NCBI RefSeq assembly: GCF_028640845.1
Contig: NC_080543.1
Span: 2,542,959-2,606,958 of the forward strand
Source of the DNA: Ahaetulla prasina
Taxonomy: Eukaryota > Chordata > Lepidosauria > Squamata > Colubridae
Direction: 5' to 3'
DNA length: 64,000 nt
Part shown: piece after piece, positions 1 to 11,821 of the stretch
Position numbering within the stretch: position 1 is the stretch's first letter
Layout of the letters: each line of letters opens with the position of its first letter
The notes under the pieces: model-generated
Database searches by the model: none
The model's input: the letters and a program-made list of their open reading frames with translations, nothing else
What the model was told of the DNA's origin: nothing
Made by a program: the position numbers and the translations under genes

Positions 1-146
1 AATTGTGTTGTAAATGTTGTACCTTGATGAAGGTATATTTTCTTTTATGTACACTGAGAGCAGATGCACCAAGACAAATTCCTTGTGTGTCCAATCACAC
101 TTGGCCAATAAAAATTCTATTCTATTCTATTCTATTCTCGGGCTTG
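1..146 (+). mobile_element. Snake1 (L3/CR1-type) LINE 3' end with ATTCT tail
   Basis: Matches the 3' UTR of the longer copy at 61262-62840, ending in CCAATAAAAATTCTATTC repeats. It is truncated by the window edge. Confidence 0.85.
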
Positions 147-247
147 GGGACTGTTGTGTTGCTTGTGATGAAGACACCACACAACAGCCACGAACCTCAG
201 CCTCCTCCTCTTCCTCGGGGTCAAACACTTCGCTGAGCTTTTGATTT

Positions 248-517
248 CTTTTTTTTTTATTTTGCATTTATATCCCGCCCTTCTCCGGAGACTCAGGGCG
301 GCTTACACTATGTCAAGCAATAGTCTTCATCCATTTGTATATTTATATACAAAGTCAACTTATTGCCCCCAACAATCTTGGTCCTCATTTTACCTACCTT
401 ATAAAGGATGGAAGGCTGAGTCAACCTTGGGCCTGGTGGGACTTGAACCTGCAGTAATTGCAAGCAGCTGTGTTAATAACAGACTGCATTAGTCTGTTGA
501 GCCACCAGAGGCTCAAA
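248..517 (-). mobile_element. tRNA-derived SINE with CR1-like 3' end
   Basis: Reverse copy of the element at 1071-1355. It carries a B-box-like GGACTTGAACC and a 3' tail that reads GAGAAGGGCGGGATATAAAT on its own strand. Confidence 0.8.
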
Positions 518-529
518 TTTACCTTGTCT

Positions 530-930
530 CTGATCGTAGGTAGTCCTTGACGTGCGAACAAAGGGGATAAGTTACTTTTTTCAGTGTCGTCGTAACTTTG
601 AACGGCCACTAACTGAACGGCCGTAAGTGGAGGACTAGCTGTACTCTAAGTGGCCCCCTTGAAACTTTCTGCCTGTATTTATGACGGTGGCAGCGTCTCC
701 CGGGGTCGTGTGACGATGTCCCCTTTTGCAACCTTCTGCCAGGCAAAGTGAACGGGGGGGGGGAGCCAGATTCACTTAATGACGGTGTGACTAGCATAAG
801 AACTACAACGATTCACTATACAACGGTGGGACGAACGGTTGTAAAATGAGGCGAAACTCACCTAACAAATGTTTCGCTTAGCAACATCGATTTTGGGCTT
901 CCGTTTGTGGTCGCAAGTTGTAGAGAAATG
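530..930. mobile_element. TIR foldback element, two broken pieces
   Basis: 530-645 keeps the outer end (GTAGGTAGTCCTTGACG) and the opposite end. 655-930 is an inverted internal part with a C/G-rich core. Same family as the intact copy at 8512-8902. Confidence 0.65.
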
Positions 931-1070
931 GTTTTATCACCTGTCGTACAGGGAAAAAAAGAGACTGTTCTTATTTCATTAATTTAGAGAGTAATGTAGG
1001 TGTTAATCCTTGCTAAAGAGTAGAAAAATAACCTCCTTGGCATGGATTTGGAGGGCCAAATGGTCCGTGA

Positions 1071-1358
1071 TAGGGGCCGTGATAGCTCAGGATGTAAGAA
1101 GCCTGTTATTAGAACACAGCAGCCTGCAATTACTGCAGGTTCAAGTCCCACCAGGCCCAAGCTTGACTCAGCCTTCCATCCTTTATAAGGTAGGTAAAAT
1201 GAGGACCCAGATTGTTGGGGGGGGGGGCAATAAGTTGACTTTGTAAAAATATACAAATAGAATGAGACTATTGCCTTATACACTGTAAGCCGCCCTGAGT
1301 CTTTGGAGAAGGGCGGGATATAAATGTAAATAAAAATAAATAAATAAATAAAAATAAA
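1071..1358 (+). mobile_element. tRNA-derived SINE
   Basis: Polymerase III A-box-like GATAGCTCAGG and B-box GGTTCAAGTCC are spaced as in a tRNA. They are followed by a tRNA-unrelated body and a CR1/L2-like 3' end with (AAAT)n. Confidence 0.85.
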
Positions 1359-1359
1359 A

Positions 1360-1656
1360 AGCTTTGATGGTCATTTTGCCTCGCCCGGCCTCCAGATTTT
1401 GTAGCCGAGAGCACCAACCGTTCGCCATCTGTTCCGGAGTTTCTTTGCCAACATTTGCAGGTGGAAACCCAAACGGGATTATCTTCTTTCTTTATTAAGT
1501 TTATTTACTGTCTGGATGGCCAACGCATCTTTAGGAGGTACATGGTGTCATAAAAATAGACTAAAGCAAATCAATCATTAAGAAAGATAGAGGCGGGGGA
1601 AAAACCACATTGGAATCCAAGGGACAATTATGCAAAACGTTGGAAGCAAAATTAGA
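1360..1656. other. Intergenic or intronic, nothing recognised
   Basis: Mixed-composition single-copy-looking DNA with no supported exon, RNA or repeat. Confidence 0.5.
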
Positions 1657-2886
1657 ATGATTAGAATTAGAATCAGAATTAAATGAATTAGAATGAATTA
1701 GAATTAGAATGAATTAGAATTAGAATCAGAATTAGAACTACAATGAATTAGAATTAGAATCAGAATCAGAATTAGAATTAAATGAATTAGAATTAGAATG
1801 AACTAGAATTAGAATTAGAACTAGAATGAATTAGAATTAGAATTAAAATGAGAATGAATTAGAATTAGAGTCAGAATTAGAATTAGAATTAGAATGAATT
1901 AGTATCAGAACTAGAACTACAATGGATTAGAATTAAATGAATTAGAATTAGAAAGAATCAGAATTAGAACTAGAATGAATTAGAATTAGAATCAGAATCA
2001 GAATTAAATGAATTAGAATTAGAATGAACTAGAATTAGAATTAGAACTAGAATGAATTAGAATTAGAATTAAAATGAGAATGAATTAGAATCAGAATTAG
2101 AATTAGAATTAAATGAATTAGAATTAGAATGAACTAGAATTAGAATTAGAACTAGAATGAATTAGAATTAGAATTAAAATGAGAATGAATTAGAATCAGA
2201 ATTAGAATTAGAATGAATTAGTATCAGAACTAGAACTACAATGAATTAGAATTAAATGAATTAGAATTAGAATGAATTAGAATTAGAATCAGAATCAGAA
2301 TTAGAATTAAATGAATTAGAATTAGAATGAACTAGAATTAGAATTAGAACTAGAATGAATTAGAATTAGAATTAAAATGAGAATGAATTAGAATTAGGGT
2401 GAGAATTAGAATTAGAATTAGAATGAATTAGTATCAGAACTAGAACTACAATGAATTAGAATTAAATGAATTAGAATTAGAATGAATTAGAATCAGAATT
2501 AGAACTAGAATGAATTAGAATCAGAATCAGAATTAGAATTAAATGAATTAGAATTAGAATGAACTAGAATTAGAATTAGAACTAGAATGAATTAGAATTA
2601 GAATTAAAATGAGAATGAATTAGAATTAGAGTCAGAATTAGAATTAGAACGAATTAGTATCAGAACTAGAACTACAATGAATTAGAATCAGAATGAATTA
2701 GAATCAGAATTAGAACTAGAATGAATTAGAATCAGAATCAGAATCAGAATTAGAATTAAATGAATTAGAATTAGAATGAACTAGAATTAGAATTAGAACT
2801 AGAATGAATTAGAATTAGAATTAAAATGAGAATGAATTAGAATTAGAGTCAGAATTAGAATTAGAATTAGAATGAATTAAAATTAG
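1657..2886. repeat. GAATTA satellite with higher-order pattern
   Basis: About 1.2 kb of GAATTAGAATTA-like hexamers with regular variants. The marker GTATCAGAACTAGAACTACA recurs at 1902, 2221, 2431 and 2657, giving a loose 210-320 bp higher-order unit. It directly abuts an inverted Snake1 3' end and so probably grew from that LINE's tail. Confidence 0.9.
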
Positions 2887-3005
2887 AATTCTTTATTGGC
2901 GAAGAGTGATTAGACACACAAGGAATTTGTCTCCCGTGCAAAAGCTCTCATTGTACATAACACAACAGAGAAATAAAATCTGACTTTTCCAGCAGTTTAG
3001 CAGGG
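2887..3005 (-). mobile_element. Snake1 LINE 3' end
   Basis: Reverse-strand tail (TTTATTGGC, then GATTAGACACACAAGG) diverged from the consensus. Confidence 0.7.
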
Positions 3006-3057
3006 CAAAAATCTAAGCAGTAAAACTTTCAGTTTCTGCCTCTGGATGCTGGGAGAT

Positions 3058-3402
3058 GAGCCCAACATTTCTGTTGCTAAGCGAGACAGTTGTTAAGTGA
3101 GCTTTGCTCCATTTTACGACCTTTCTTGCCACAGCTGTTGAGTGAATCACAAACAGTTGTTCAGTTAGCCACACAGTCGTTAAGTGAATCTTGGCCTCCC
3201 CCGTTGACTTTGCTTGTCAAAAGGTTGCAAAAGGGGATCACGTGACTCCCGCCGGGACGCTGCGACCGTCATAAATATGAGTCTCAACAACGGTGGCAAG
3301 AAAGTTTGTAAAAAGGGGGGGGGAAACTCACTTAAAACAGCTGCCTTGCTTAACAACACAAATTGCGGACTCAATTGTGGTCGTAAGTCGAGGATTACTT
3401 GT
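3058..3402. mobile_element. TIR foldback element (TA-type MITE)
   Basis: Runs from GCCCAACATTTCTGTTGC to TAAGTCGAGGATTACTTG. It lacks the far left terminus. Confidence 0.75.
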
Positions 3403-3718
3403 ATTTAGGTAATTTAGTGTTTTATTTATTCTTATTTTTTTTAAAAAAAAAATATTGTTGGACGATCTGCGTTGCTGCAGAATAGGAAAAACAAGACTTT
3501 ACAAGAAAATATATATATATATATAAAATTTGTACACCAGAAGATTGCTTTATCTTGGTGCTTGGCAGCCTTCCAGCTTGCAAATTGTGGAGAATTTCAG
3601 CATCGGGTTGACGTTGTCTGTTGTTTATACAAACACACACACACAAAGACGCACCAACACAATCAGGAAAGGTTACACTGGGCAGCCTTCTCTACCCAGG
3701 ATTTGGGGATTCGGGAAA
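3403..3718. other. Low-complexity spacer
   Basis: Contains an A/T run, a (TA)8 tract near 3510 and a short (CA)n near 3636. No gene seen. Confidence 0.5.
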
Positions 3719-3802
3719 AATCGTTTACTTAACAACCCCCTTGCTTAACAACGGAAATTTCACGCTCAATTGTGACTGTAAGTCGAGGACTGCCTATAAA
3801 TA
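3719..3802. mobile_element. TIR foldback element, end fragment
   Basis: Ends in TGTAAGTCGAGGACTGCCTA, one terminus of the TA-type family. Confidence 0.65.
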
Positions 3803-3869
3803 ATTTTTAAAAATTCATTATTCCCATTTTTATGCACCAGTGAAATCGTCCTGGGGGAGGAGGAGGAAG

Positions 3870-4450
3870 GGGGGGTCACCTTTCAGCCACCTCTTCCTTC
3901 TTCCTTGGCTCCAAAGTCAGTTGGGCATTTGAAGTGGGGGGAGGGCACCCGTCTGATTTTTTGTGCCCCACCGCAGAAGCAGGCTCCCCTTTCCCCCCCC
4001 CCCAACCTCTTCTCTCCATCCCTCCCTCCCCAAATCTCGTAGGATTGCAACCGCAGAGAATCTCAGGCCGATGCACCACGGGTGCAGCTCGTGCTACGTG
4101 AAAGTCGATGGGCCCCCCTGACCCATTTTCTGCCCTGCGGGAGGGCCGGGCAGCCCATAAGAGAAAGGCAAGCCGTGTGCCGTGAGCCGGCGGTACCCCC
4201 ACGGGCGGCCAATCTTCATTCCCTTCCGTTGCCATGGCAACGGGACCCCCGCCAACCTCGGTGCGCAAAGTGGCATCTGCTGCTCTCGCGCTCTTTCTCC
4301 ATTGGGAGAGGAAGGGGCTGTTTCATTTTTTGGTGCAAAGCAGAGTGGGACACAGGAGGAGGAGGGCTGACATGGGTCGGGATAGACAGCAGGGTTGAGG
4401 AATGGGGGGGTTTAATTTCTGCAGCCCCCCCAGTCTTGACCTCTTTTCCT
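3870..4450. promoter_or_regulatory. GC-rich block with RFX X-box and CCAAT boxes
   Basis: This block stands out from the surrounding AT-rich repeats by its C/G runs and CpGs. It holds a perfect palindrome GTTGCCATGGCAAC at 4228-4241, matching the consensus for RFX factors. A CCAAT box lies 15 bp upstream (4209-4213) and an inverted one (ATTGG) at 4301-4305. No exon was recognised. It may be an alternative promoter or enhancer in ARRB1 intron 1; function is inferred. Confidence 0.45.
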
Positions 4451-4457
4451 TGATTCT

Positions 4458-4590
4458 TCAAGGTTTTGCAAAGACTGGAGGTTTTTAAGAAGAAATCTGA
4501 ATAGCCGTTTGTCCGGAATGGTGCATAGGGTCTCCTGCTTGAACACAGGGTTGGGTTAGAAGACCGCCAGGGTCTCTTCCCACTGTGTTA
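4458..4590 (+). mobile_element. CR1 LINE 3' end
   Basis: AGACTGGAGGTTTTTAAG through GGGTTGGGTTAGAAGACCGC to the conserved CR1 ending. Confidence 0.75.
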
Positions 4591-4635
4591 ACAGGTAGTC
4601 CTCGACTTATGACCACAATTGAGCCCCCAAATTCC

Positions 4636-5640
4636 TTAATAAAGTTTTTAATTTTTTTTTAACACAGAGATAACAGCATACAATGCATTTTTTTTCTGAA
4701 CAGAATATTGGCCAGGTTTCATATTAATACAGCTTTTAGTTCTTTTCCAACACATCTTGAATGCTTTCATTAATATATTTTCTCTCGTTTTTATTTTCCT
4801 TCTTTTATTTATAGAGTATATCTAATCTTATCCTTCACCCTGAATTTTAATCTTTTATCAAACTTCTTTCTCTTCCCCCCCCCACTTTCTACTCCCATTA
4901 TATTAAACCCTTTTATTCCCATTTAATATTTGTAACCTTTTATATATTCTAGAATAGAATAGAATAGAATAGAATTTTATTGGCCAAGTGTGATTGGACA
5001 CACAAGGAATTTGTCTTGGTGCATATGCTCTCAGTGTACATAAAAGAAAAGATACGTTCATCAAGTTACAACATTTACAACACAATAGATGATCAATATA
5101 TCAATATAAATCATAAGGATTGCCAGCAACAAAGTTACAGTCATACAGTCATAAGTGGAAAGAGATTGGTGATGGGAACGATGAGAAGATTAATAGTAGT
5201 GCAGATTCAGTAAATAGTTTGACAGTGTTGAGGGAATTATTTGTTTAGCAGAGTGATGGCCTTCGGGAAAAAACTGTTCTTGTGTCTAGTTGTTCTGGTG
5301 TGCAGTGCTCTATAGCGCTTTGAGGGTAGGAGTTGAAACAGTTTATGTCCAGGATGCGAGGGATCTGCAAATATTTTCACGGCCCTCTTCTTGATTCGTG
5401 CAGTATACAGGTCCTCAATGGAAGGCAAGTTGGTAGCAATTATTTTTTCTGCCGTTCTAATTATCCTCTGACGTCTTATCAAACATCAAAATCAATCATA
5501 TATTTGCAATTCAATGGCAATTCATATAGTATTAACCATAGTCAAACAAAAGAAAAACAAGAAAAACTCAGTTTTTCTTCATAGTATCATTTCTAATACT
5601 TTTAGCAGATTCCATAGTAACCTTTAAACACTTTTTATAA
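4636..5640 (-). mobile_element. L1 LINE 3' fragment with nested Snake1
   Basis: A poly-T at 4648 marks the inverted poly(A) tail. AT-rich 3'-UTR-like sequence is split at 4951-5471 by an inverted Snake1 copy. Family assignment of the outer part is inferred. Confidence 0.5.
4951..5471 (-). mobile_element. Snake1 LINE, 3' part of reverse transcriptase and tail
   Basis: AATAG tail at 4951. The coding remnant on the minus strand matches the C-terminal RRQRIIRTAEKIIATNLPSI region of the copy at 62 kb. Confidence 0.85.
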
Positions 5641-6029
5641 ATTGAGCCCCCCAATTCCTGTTGCTAAATGAGACGGTTGTTAAGTGAGTTTTAGCCTGTC
5701 TTGCCACGGCTGTTAAATGAACCTGCTTCTACGGGGCAGCAGCGTGTAAGTCTGAGTGCTATTGCAAAATGCAATTGTGCTAAGTTGAGTTTTGCCACAT
5801 TTTATGAACCTTCGTTGCTAAGTGAATCACGGCAGTTCTTAAGTTAGTCACACGGTTGTTAAGCGAATCTGATTTCCCCCTTTGTCTTCGCTTGTCAGAA
5901 GGTCGCAAAAAGGGATTCTTGTGATGACCTTGGGGCCCTGCAACCGTCGTAAGTACATGCCAGTTGACAAACATCTGAATTTTGGTCACGTGACCAGGGA
6001 GAATGATGCAATGGGGGTATGGTAGGTTT

Positions 6030-8162
6030 AACAGTGATTGGTCTCATTCGAGACAATGACGAATCCGCATACAGACAAGAGGTCGAACGACTAGCCTTGT
6101 GGTGCAACCAAAACAATCTGGAACTGAACACACTCAAAACCGTAGAAATGGTGGTAGATTTTAGGAGAAACCCTTCCATACTTCCACCTCTCACAATACT
6201 TGACAACACAGTATCAACAGTAGAAACCTTCAAATTTCTGGGTTCTATCATATCGCAAGATCTCAAATGGACAGCTAACATCAAAAACATCATTAAAAAA
6301 AGGACAACAAAGAATGTTCTTTCTGCGCCAACTCAGTAAGCTCAAACTGCCCAAGGAGCTGCTGATCCAGTTCTACAGAGGAATTATTGAGTCTGTCATT
6401 TGCACCTCTATAACTGTCTGGTTCGGTTCTGCAACCCAACAAGAAAAACACAGACTTCAGAGGATAATTAGAACTGCAGAAAAAATAATTGCTACCAACC
6501 TGCCTTCCATGGAGGACCTGTATACTGCACGAATCAAGAAGAGGGCCGTGAAAATATTTGCAGATCCCTCGCATCCTGGACATAAACTGTTTCAACTCCT
6601 ACCCTCAAAACGACGCTATAGAGCACTGCACACCAGAACAATTAGACACAAGAAGAGTTTTTTCCCCAAGGCCATCACTCTGCTAAACAAATAATTCCCT
6701 CAACACTGTCAGACTATTTATTTATTTATTTATTTATTTATTTTATTTGATTTTTATACCGCCCTTCTCCCGAAGGACTCAGGGCGGTGTACAGGCAAGA
6801 TAAAACCAGCAATACAAATCTACAAGTTAAAATGTCATTTAAAAAACTTATTTAAAAATTAGCCTGAAATTAAAATTACCATAAACTAAAAACCCCGTTT
6901 AAAAATTAATAAAATTTCCTATTAAAAATCCAATTTAGGCCAGCCCCGCGCGAATAAAGAGATGTGTCTTTAGTTCGCGACGGAATGTCCGAAGGTCAGG
7001 TATTTGACGAGACCTGGGGAAGCCTGCTCCAGAGTGGGAGCCCCACAGAGAAGGCCCTTCCCTGGGGCCGCCAGCCGACATTGTTTGGCGGACGGCACCC
7101 TGAGAAGTCCCTCTCTATGGGAGCGCACGGGTCGGTGGGAGGCATGTGGTAACAGCAGGCGGTCCCGTAAGTACCCAGGTCCTAAGCCATGGAGCGCTTT
7201 AAAGGTCAGAATCAACACCTTAAAGTGCACTCGGAAGGCCACAGGTAGCCAGTGCAGTCTGCGAGGAGCGGTGTTACATGGGAGCCACGAGTAGCTCCTC
7301 TATCACCCGCGCAGCTGCATTCTGACTAACTGAGCCTCCGAGTGCACTTCAAGGGAGCCCCATGTAGAGAGCATTACAGTAATCCAAGCGAGAGGTAACG
7401 AGCGATGAGTGACTGTGCATAAGGCATCCCGATCAAGGAAGGCGAACTGCCGAACCAGGCGAACCTGGTGGAAGGCCCTCCTGAGACGGCCAGATGATCT
7501 TCAAACGACAGCCGATCATCCAGGAGGACACCTAAGTTGCGCACCCTATCCTTTGGGGCCACACTGCTCAACAGTCAGCTGCGGCTGCAGCTGACTGTAT
7601 CGGGGTGCCGGCATCCACAGCCACTCCGTCTTGGAGGGATTAAGCTTGAGCCTGTTTCTCCCCATCCAGACCCGTATGGCTTCCAAACACCGGGACAGCA
7701 CTTCAACAACTTCATTGGGGTGGCCCGGGGTGGAAAAGTACAGCTGGGTATCATCAGCGTACTGCTGATATCTCACCCCGAAACCACTGATGATCTCACC
7801 CAGCGGCTTCATGTAGATGTTGAACAGAAGAGGCGAGAGAATCGACCCCTGAGGGACCCCACAAGTGAGGCCCCTCGCGGTCGACCACTGCCCCTGAATT
7901 ACTGAATCTGCACTACTATTAATCGTTTCATAGTTCCCATCACCAATCTCTTTCCACTTATGACTGTATGACTGTAACTTTGTTGCTGGCAATCCTTATG
8001 ATTTATATTGATATATTGACCATCAATTGTGTTGTAAATGTTGTACCTTGATGAACGTATCTTTTCTTTTATGTACACTGAGAGCAGATGCACCAAGATA
8101 AATTCCTTGTGTGTCCAATCACACTTGGCCAATAAAATTCTATTCTATTCTATTCTATTCTA
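6030..8162 (+). mobile_element. Snake1 LINE split by an inverted CR1 element
   Basis: 6030-6717 encodes the end of the reverse transcriptase in two frames. The 3' UTR resumes at about 7893 and ends in (ATTCT)4. The host reads GACTATTTA|CTGAATCTGC when the inner insert is removed. Confidence 0.85.
6721..7892 (-). pseudogene. CR1 LINE (GGGAGAAGGGCGG family), broken reverse transcriptase
   Basis: Minus-strand remnant of the element at 36 kb. It contains TCGVPQGSILSPLLFNIY and YADDTQLYFS (the YADD catalytic box), then frameshifts. The 3' end GGGAGAAGGGCGGTATAAAA and an (AAAT)n tail lie at 6721-6790. Confidence 0.85.
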
Positions 8163-8511
8163 AATGCAAATTAGAAAACACCAATAGTCACCCATCTCAT
8201 CAAAAGTGGCACAAAAAATCTGAGCTGCACCACAGCAGTTCACCAAAAGAGGGCAGCAGGAAGCAGCATTTTCTGCCTCTGTTTGCTGCCACCTAGTGGA
8301 CACTTGAAGTAATGCAACCCAGTTCCCACAGCCCTTCCAAAGGTCTCTAGGGAAAAACAGGAATCCAGCCATGCATGTGTGATTCAGTGTCACCCACTTT
8401 GCCACAAACTCTTCGGCCCTTCCTCAAAAGTCCGCAGTTAGTCCTTGACTTACGACCAATTGCTTAGCAACCATTTCAAGTTAGTATGACAGTCCGGCCT
8501 AGATGTACGGG

Positions 8512-8902
8512 TGAGTCCTCAACTTACGACCACAACTGAGGCCAGCATTTATGTTCCTAAGGGAAAAATTTGTTAAGTGAGTTTGGCCCCATTTTCTTGC
8601 CGTGTTTCTTAAGTGAATCACTGCGGTTGCTAAGTGAGTAATACGGTCGTTAAGTGAATCTGGCTTCCCAAATTGGCTTTGCTCGTCAGAAGGCCGCAAA
8701 AAGGGATCACGTGACCCCAGAGAGGCTGCGACCGTCATAAATGTGAGTCGGTTGCCAAGGGTCCGAATATAAATCACTTGACCATGGGGATGCTTCAACG
8801 GTCGTAAGTGTGAAAAACGGCCGTAAGTCACTTTATTTCAGCGACGTTTTAACGTTGAATGGTCGCTAAGTGAACCATTGTAAGTCGAGGACTACCTGCA
8901 CT
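8512..8902. mobile_element. TIR foldback element (TA-type MITE), near complete
   Basis: About 390 bp. One end reads AGTCCTCAACTTACGACCA, the other GTAAGTCGAGGACTACCTG, so the termini are inverted repeats. TA flanks most well-kept ends of this family, which points to a Tc1/mariner/pogo-like transposase; that is inference. Confidence 0.8.
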
Positions 8903-9062
8903 TATGACCTGATTCAAACAGACGACAGTCGTTCCTCCTTAGACACGTGACCCTGGGGCTGCTGCGTGGAAAATGGTCACTTCAAACACATGGCAACTAG
9001 ATTGGGTTTACGGACTTTTATGTCCTGCAACCACATTTTGTGGAAAATCGTCATTAATTTCT

Positions 9063-9558
9063 TTTTTTTTTTTAATTGAAAAAGTTTTAAAAAACAAACA
9101 AACATTTTTCCCCCTTTCCCCCTCTCCCCCCCTCAAAAACCCCCTTCCCCCCTCCCTTCACCACCACCCCCACCACCACCCCCGGCTTCCCGGGTCAATC
9201 ACAAGGTATTATTACACATAAGCCAATCATAGACTAAAATTTTCCCTTCCCACTCTATTAACCTCATCCGAGTCTTTTCATTTCCTAACCTCCCCCATAA
9301 CATTCTAAGATCATACATCCTAATTATTCAAAGGCAATCTGATATCTCTTAATCTGATATCTGTTTTGTAAATAATCAATCCATTTTTTCCATTCAATTA
9401 AATATCTTTCCTGCGTATTGTCTTTCGAAAAGGCTGAGATTTTTGCCATCTCAGCCAAGTTAGTAACTTTCAATATCCATTCTTCTATTGTAGGTAATTC
9501 TTTTTTTCTTCTAATATTGTCCAGTCTTGCTGCTGTTATTAAGTTCAAGATCAATTTA
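9063..9558 (-). pseudogene. L1 LINE 3' end, 5'-truncated, 59-bp target duplication
   Basis: Poly-T at 9063-9074 is the inverted tail. 9324-9554 encodes, on the minus strand, an L1 ORF2 C-terminal remnant (LITAARLDNIRRKKELPTIE). It is flanked by direct repeats 9004-9062 and 9559-9617 differing at two positions. Confidence 0.85.
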
Positions 9559-9617
9559 GGGTTTACGGACTTTTATGTCCTGCGACCACATTTTGTGGAA
9601 AATCATCATTAATTTCT

Positions 9618-9815
9618 GATTTTTGCCAAAAACGTTCCTGTAGCGACTCACTGGCTTGCTTAACGACTGTGGCATTCACTTAATGACCGCTGGAGCGGGA
9701 AAAAAGATAGTAATATTAGGTTGGTCGTGCGGGGGTGACCTGATTTACGACCGTCACAAGTCATGACCCGTGATGGCCAGGTTCCATTATGGTCGTAACT
9801 TGAGGACTGCTTAAA
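9618..9815. mobile_element. Diverged TIR foldback element end
   Basis: Contains CACTTAATGACCGCTGG and TTATGGTCGTAACTTGAGGA, recognisable but degraded TA-family sequence. It was split from 8903-9003 by the L1. Confidence 0.5.
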
Positions 9816-10130
9816 TGAATGCCCTGGTGCTGCCCCAGTGCTGTTTACGAGAGCTTGGAAAGATCCGTGGGAGAGAATCTGCTGCCGTTTCTGAAGAAAT
9901 CCACTTTTTCTTCCTTTTCCCTGGGAAAAGAACTGCAGGAATGTTAATGAGCAGAGAGATGCCTTACAGCAAGTCGGTCTCTTTTCCAGGAACTTATAAA
10001 TAGCTCTCCGTTTATTAGAAGTGACGTAGAGATAGGATAATCAGATGGGTGTGAAATACCGGAGCTCCTCGTTTAGCAACTGTTACAGAGAAAGGAATAG
10101 AACGGAATTTTAGAATTAGAATTATTAGAA
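9816..10130. other. Single-copy-looking segment
   Basis: No exon supported. A TATAAATAG stretch at about 9997 and TGACGT at about 10022 are present but without further promoter evidence. Confidence 0.4.
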
Positions 10131-10189
10131 TTAGAATGAATTAGAATCCAGAATTAGAATCGGAATCAGAAGAATTAGAATTATTAGAA

Positions 10190-10825
10190 TTAGAATTGGG
10201 AAGGGAAGGAAGAGAAAATAGAAGAGAGAAGGGAAGGGAAGGAAAATAAGAGAAGAGAAGAGAAGAGAAGAGAAGAGAAGAGAAGAGAAGAGAAGAGAAG
10301 AGAAGAGAAAATAGAAGGGAAGGGAAGAGAAGAGAAAAGAGAGAGAAGGGAAAAGAAGAGAAAATATAAGAGGGAAGGAAGAGAAGAGAAGAGAAAATAG
10401 AAGGAAGAGAAGAGAAGAGAAAATAGAAGGAAGGAAATGAGAAGAGAAAATAGAAGAGGGAAGGGAAGGGAAATGAGAAGAGAAGAGAAAAGAGAGTGAA
10501 GGGAAAAGAAGAGAAAATATAAGAGGGAAGAGAAGAGAAGAGAAAATAGAAGATGGAAGGGAAGAAAGAACAGAAAATAGAAGAGAGAAGAGAAGAGAAG
10601 AGAAAATAGAGAGAGGAAGGAAGGAAGAAGAGAAGAGAAGAGACGAGAAAATAGAAGATGTAAGGGAAGAAAGAACAAAAAATAGAAGAGAGAAGAGAAG
10701 AGAAGAGAAAATAGAAGATGGAAGGGAAGAAAGAACAGAAAATAGAAGAGAGAAGGGAAGGGAAATTAGAAGAGAAGAGAAGAGAAGAGAAGAGAAGAGA
10801 AGAGAAGAGAAGAGAATACAGGACA
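10190..10825. repeat. Purine tract, (GAGAA)n/(GGAA)n
   Basis: About 630 bp nearly all A/G on the + strand, preceded by GAATTA-type repeat at 10110-10190. Confidence 0.9.
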
Positions 10826-11070
10826 GGACAATAATTTGACAGTGGTGTGGCAGAGGTAAAGCAAGAGAAAAGAAAGAGAACAGAAAGGAAAAAAGAGAGG
10901 AAAAAATTGAAAGCTTCTATAGTGTTTCCTATAAAGAAGGAATCCCAAACTCCCCCCCCCCGTGGCGCATTTTAAGCACTTTCGGAACCTCGTCAGAGTG
11001 GGAGCCACGTCCATTTTGTTCACCTGGGTTGAGGGCAAAACAAGTTGTGTGAACACAAAATACAAAATAC
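10826..11070. other. A/G-rich to unique DNA, nothing recognised
   Basis: No supported feature. Confidence 0.4.
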
Positions 11071-11074
11071 AAAA

Positions 11075-11430
11075 AACAAAATACCTTATACCAACAGACT
11101 TGAAATCCTGGGATTAGAAAATTTACAACTCCGTCGACTCCGACATGACCTGTGTTTAACACACAGAATCATCTATTGCAATATCCTTCCTGTAAAAGAC
11201 TACTTCAGCTTCAGTCGCAATATCACAAGAGCAAAAAATAGATTCAAGCTAAATGTCAACCGCTTCAAATTTGATTGAGAAAATATGACTTCTGTAACAG
11301 TGTTGTTAATGCTTAGAACTCATTACCTGACTCCATAGTCTCTACTCAAAATCCCAAAATCTTCAACCAAAAACCATCTACTATTGACCTCACCCCATTC
11401 CTAAGAGGACTATAAGGGGCGTGCATAAGA
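11075..11430 (+). pseudogene. L2/CR1-like LINE reverse transcriptase C-terminus
   Basis: Reads RLEILGLENLQLRRLRHDL and FKLNVNRFKFD followed by a stop. It is the typical conserved end of L2/CR1-clade reverse transcriptases. A related copy is at 13896. Confidence 0.7.
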
Positions 11431-11725
11431 GCACAAAAGTGCCTACCGTTCCTGTCCTATTGTTCCCTTCATTATATCAAATTAATATAGTTGATGCATA
11501 TTTTTTTACTTATATATTTTCTTCAAGACATGTTATTTTATCTATGACAATTGTTTGTGTATACTGTTGTGACAAAAGAAATTTTAAAAAAAAACACACA
11601 GGGCTGGAGTTTTGTTCACCTGGGAGGACCCATCCGGGAAGCCCCAGGATCACAACTTCTCAGTGGGATCTTCACTTCCCAGTCATCACCAGAAATCAAC
11701 AAAATAACAAAACAATGGAATACCA

Positions 11726-11815
11726 GAGTTGGAAGGGACCTCGGAGGTCTTCTAGCCCAACCCTGTAGGGACCCCGTCTTCTTTGGCGCAGCCCCTCAAA
11801 TATTGGCATACTGCT
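11726..11815 (-). mobile_element. CR1 LINE 3' end fragment
   Basis: Inverted GGTCCCTTCCAACTCTG ending fused directly to a Snake1 copy. Confidence 0.7.
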
Positions 11816-11821
11816 ATTCCT

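Larger units (their letters stand above)
4591..6025. mobile_element. TIR foldback element split by an L1 insertion
   Basis: Left part 4591-4635 starts ACAGGTAGTCCTCGACTT. Right part resumes near 5640 and continues to about 6010. AATTGAGCCCCC is repeated at both breaks as a target-site duplication. Confidence 0.75.

Noticed and set aside
1071..1160. Functional tRNA gene
   Set aside because: A and B boxes are present but the cloverleaf is degraded and followed by a SINE body.
9995..10030. TATAAATAG and TGACGT as a promoter
   Set aside because: Isolated AT-rich matches without GC-rich context, an exon or further support.
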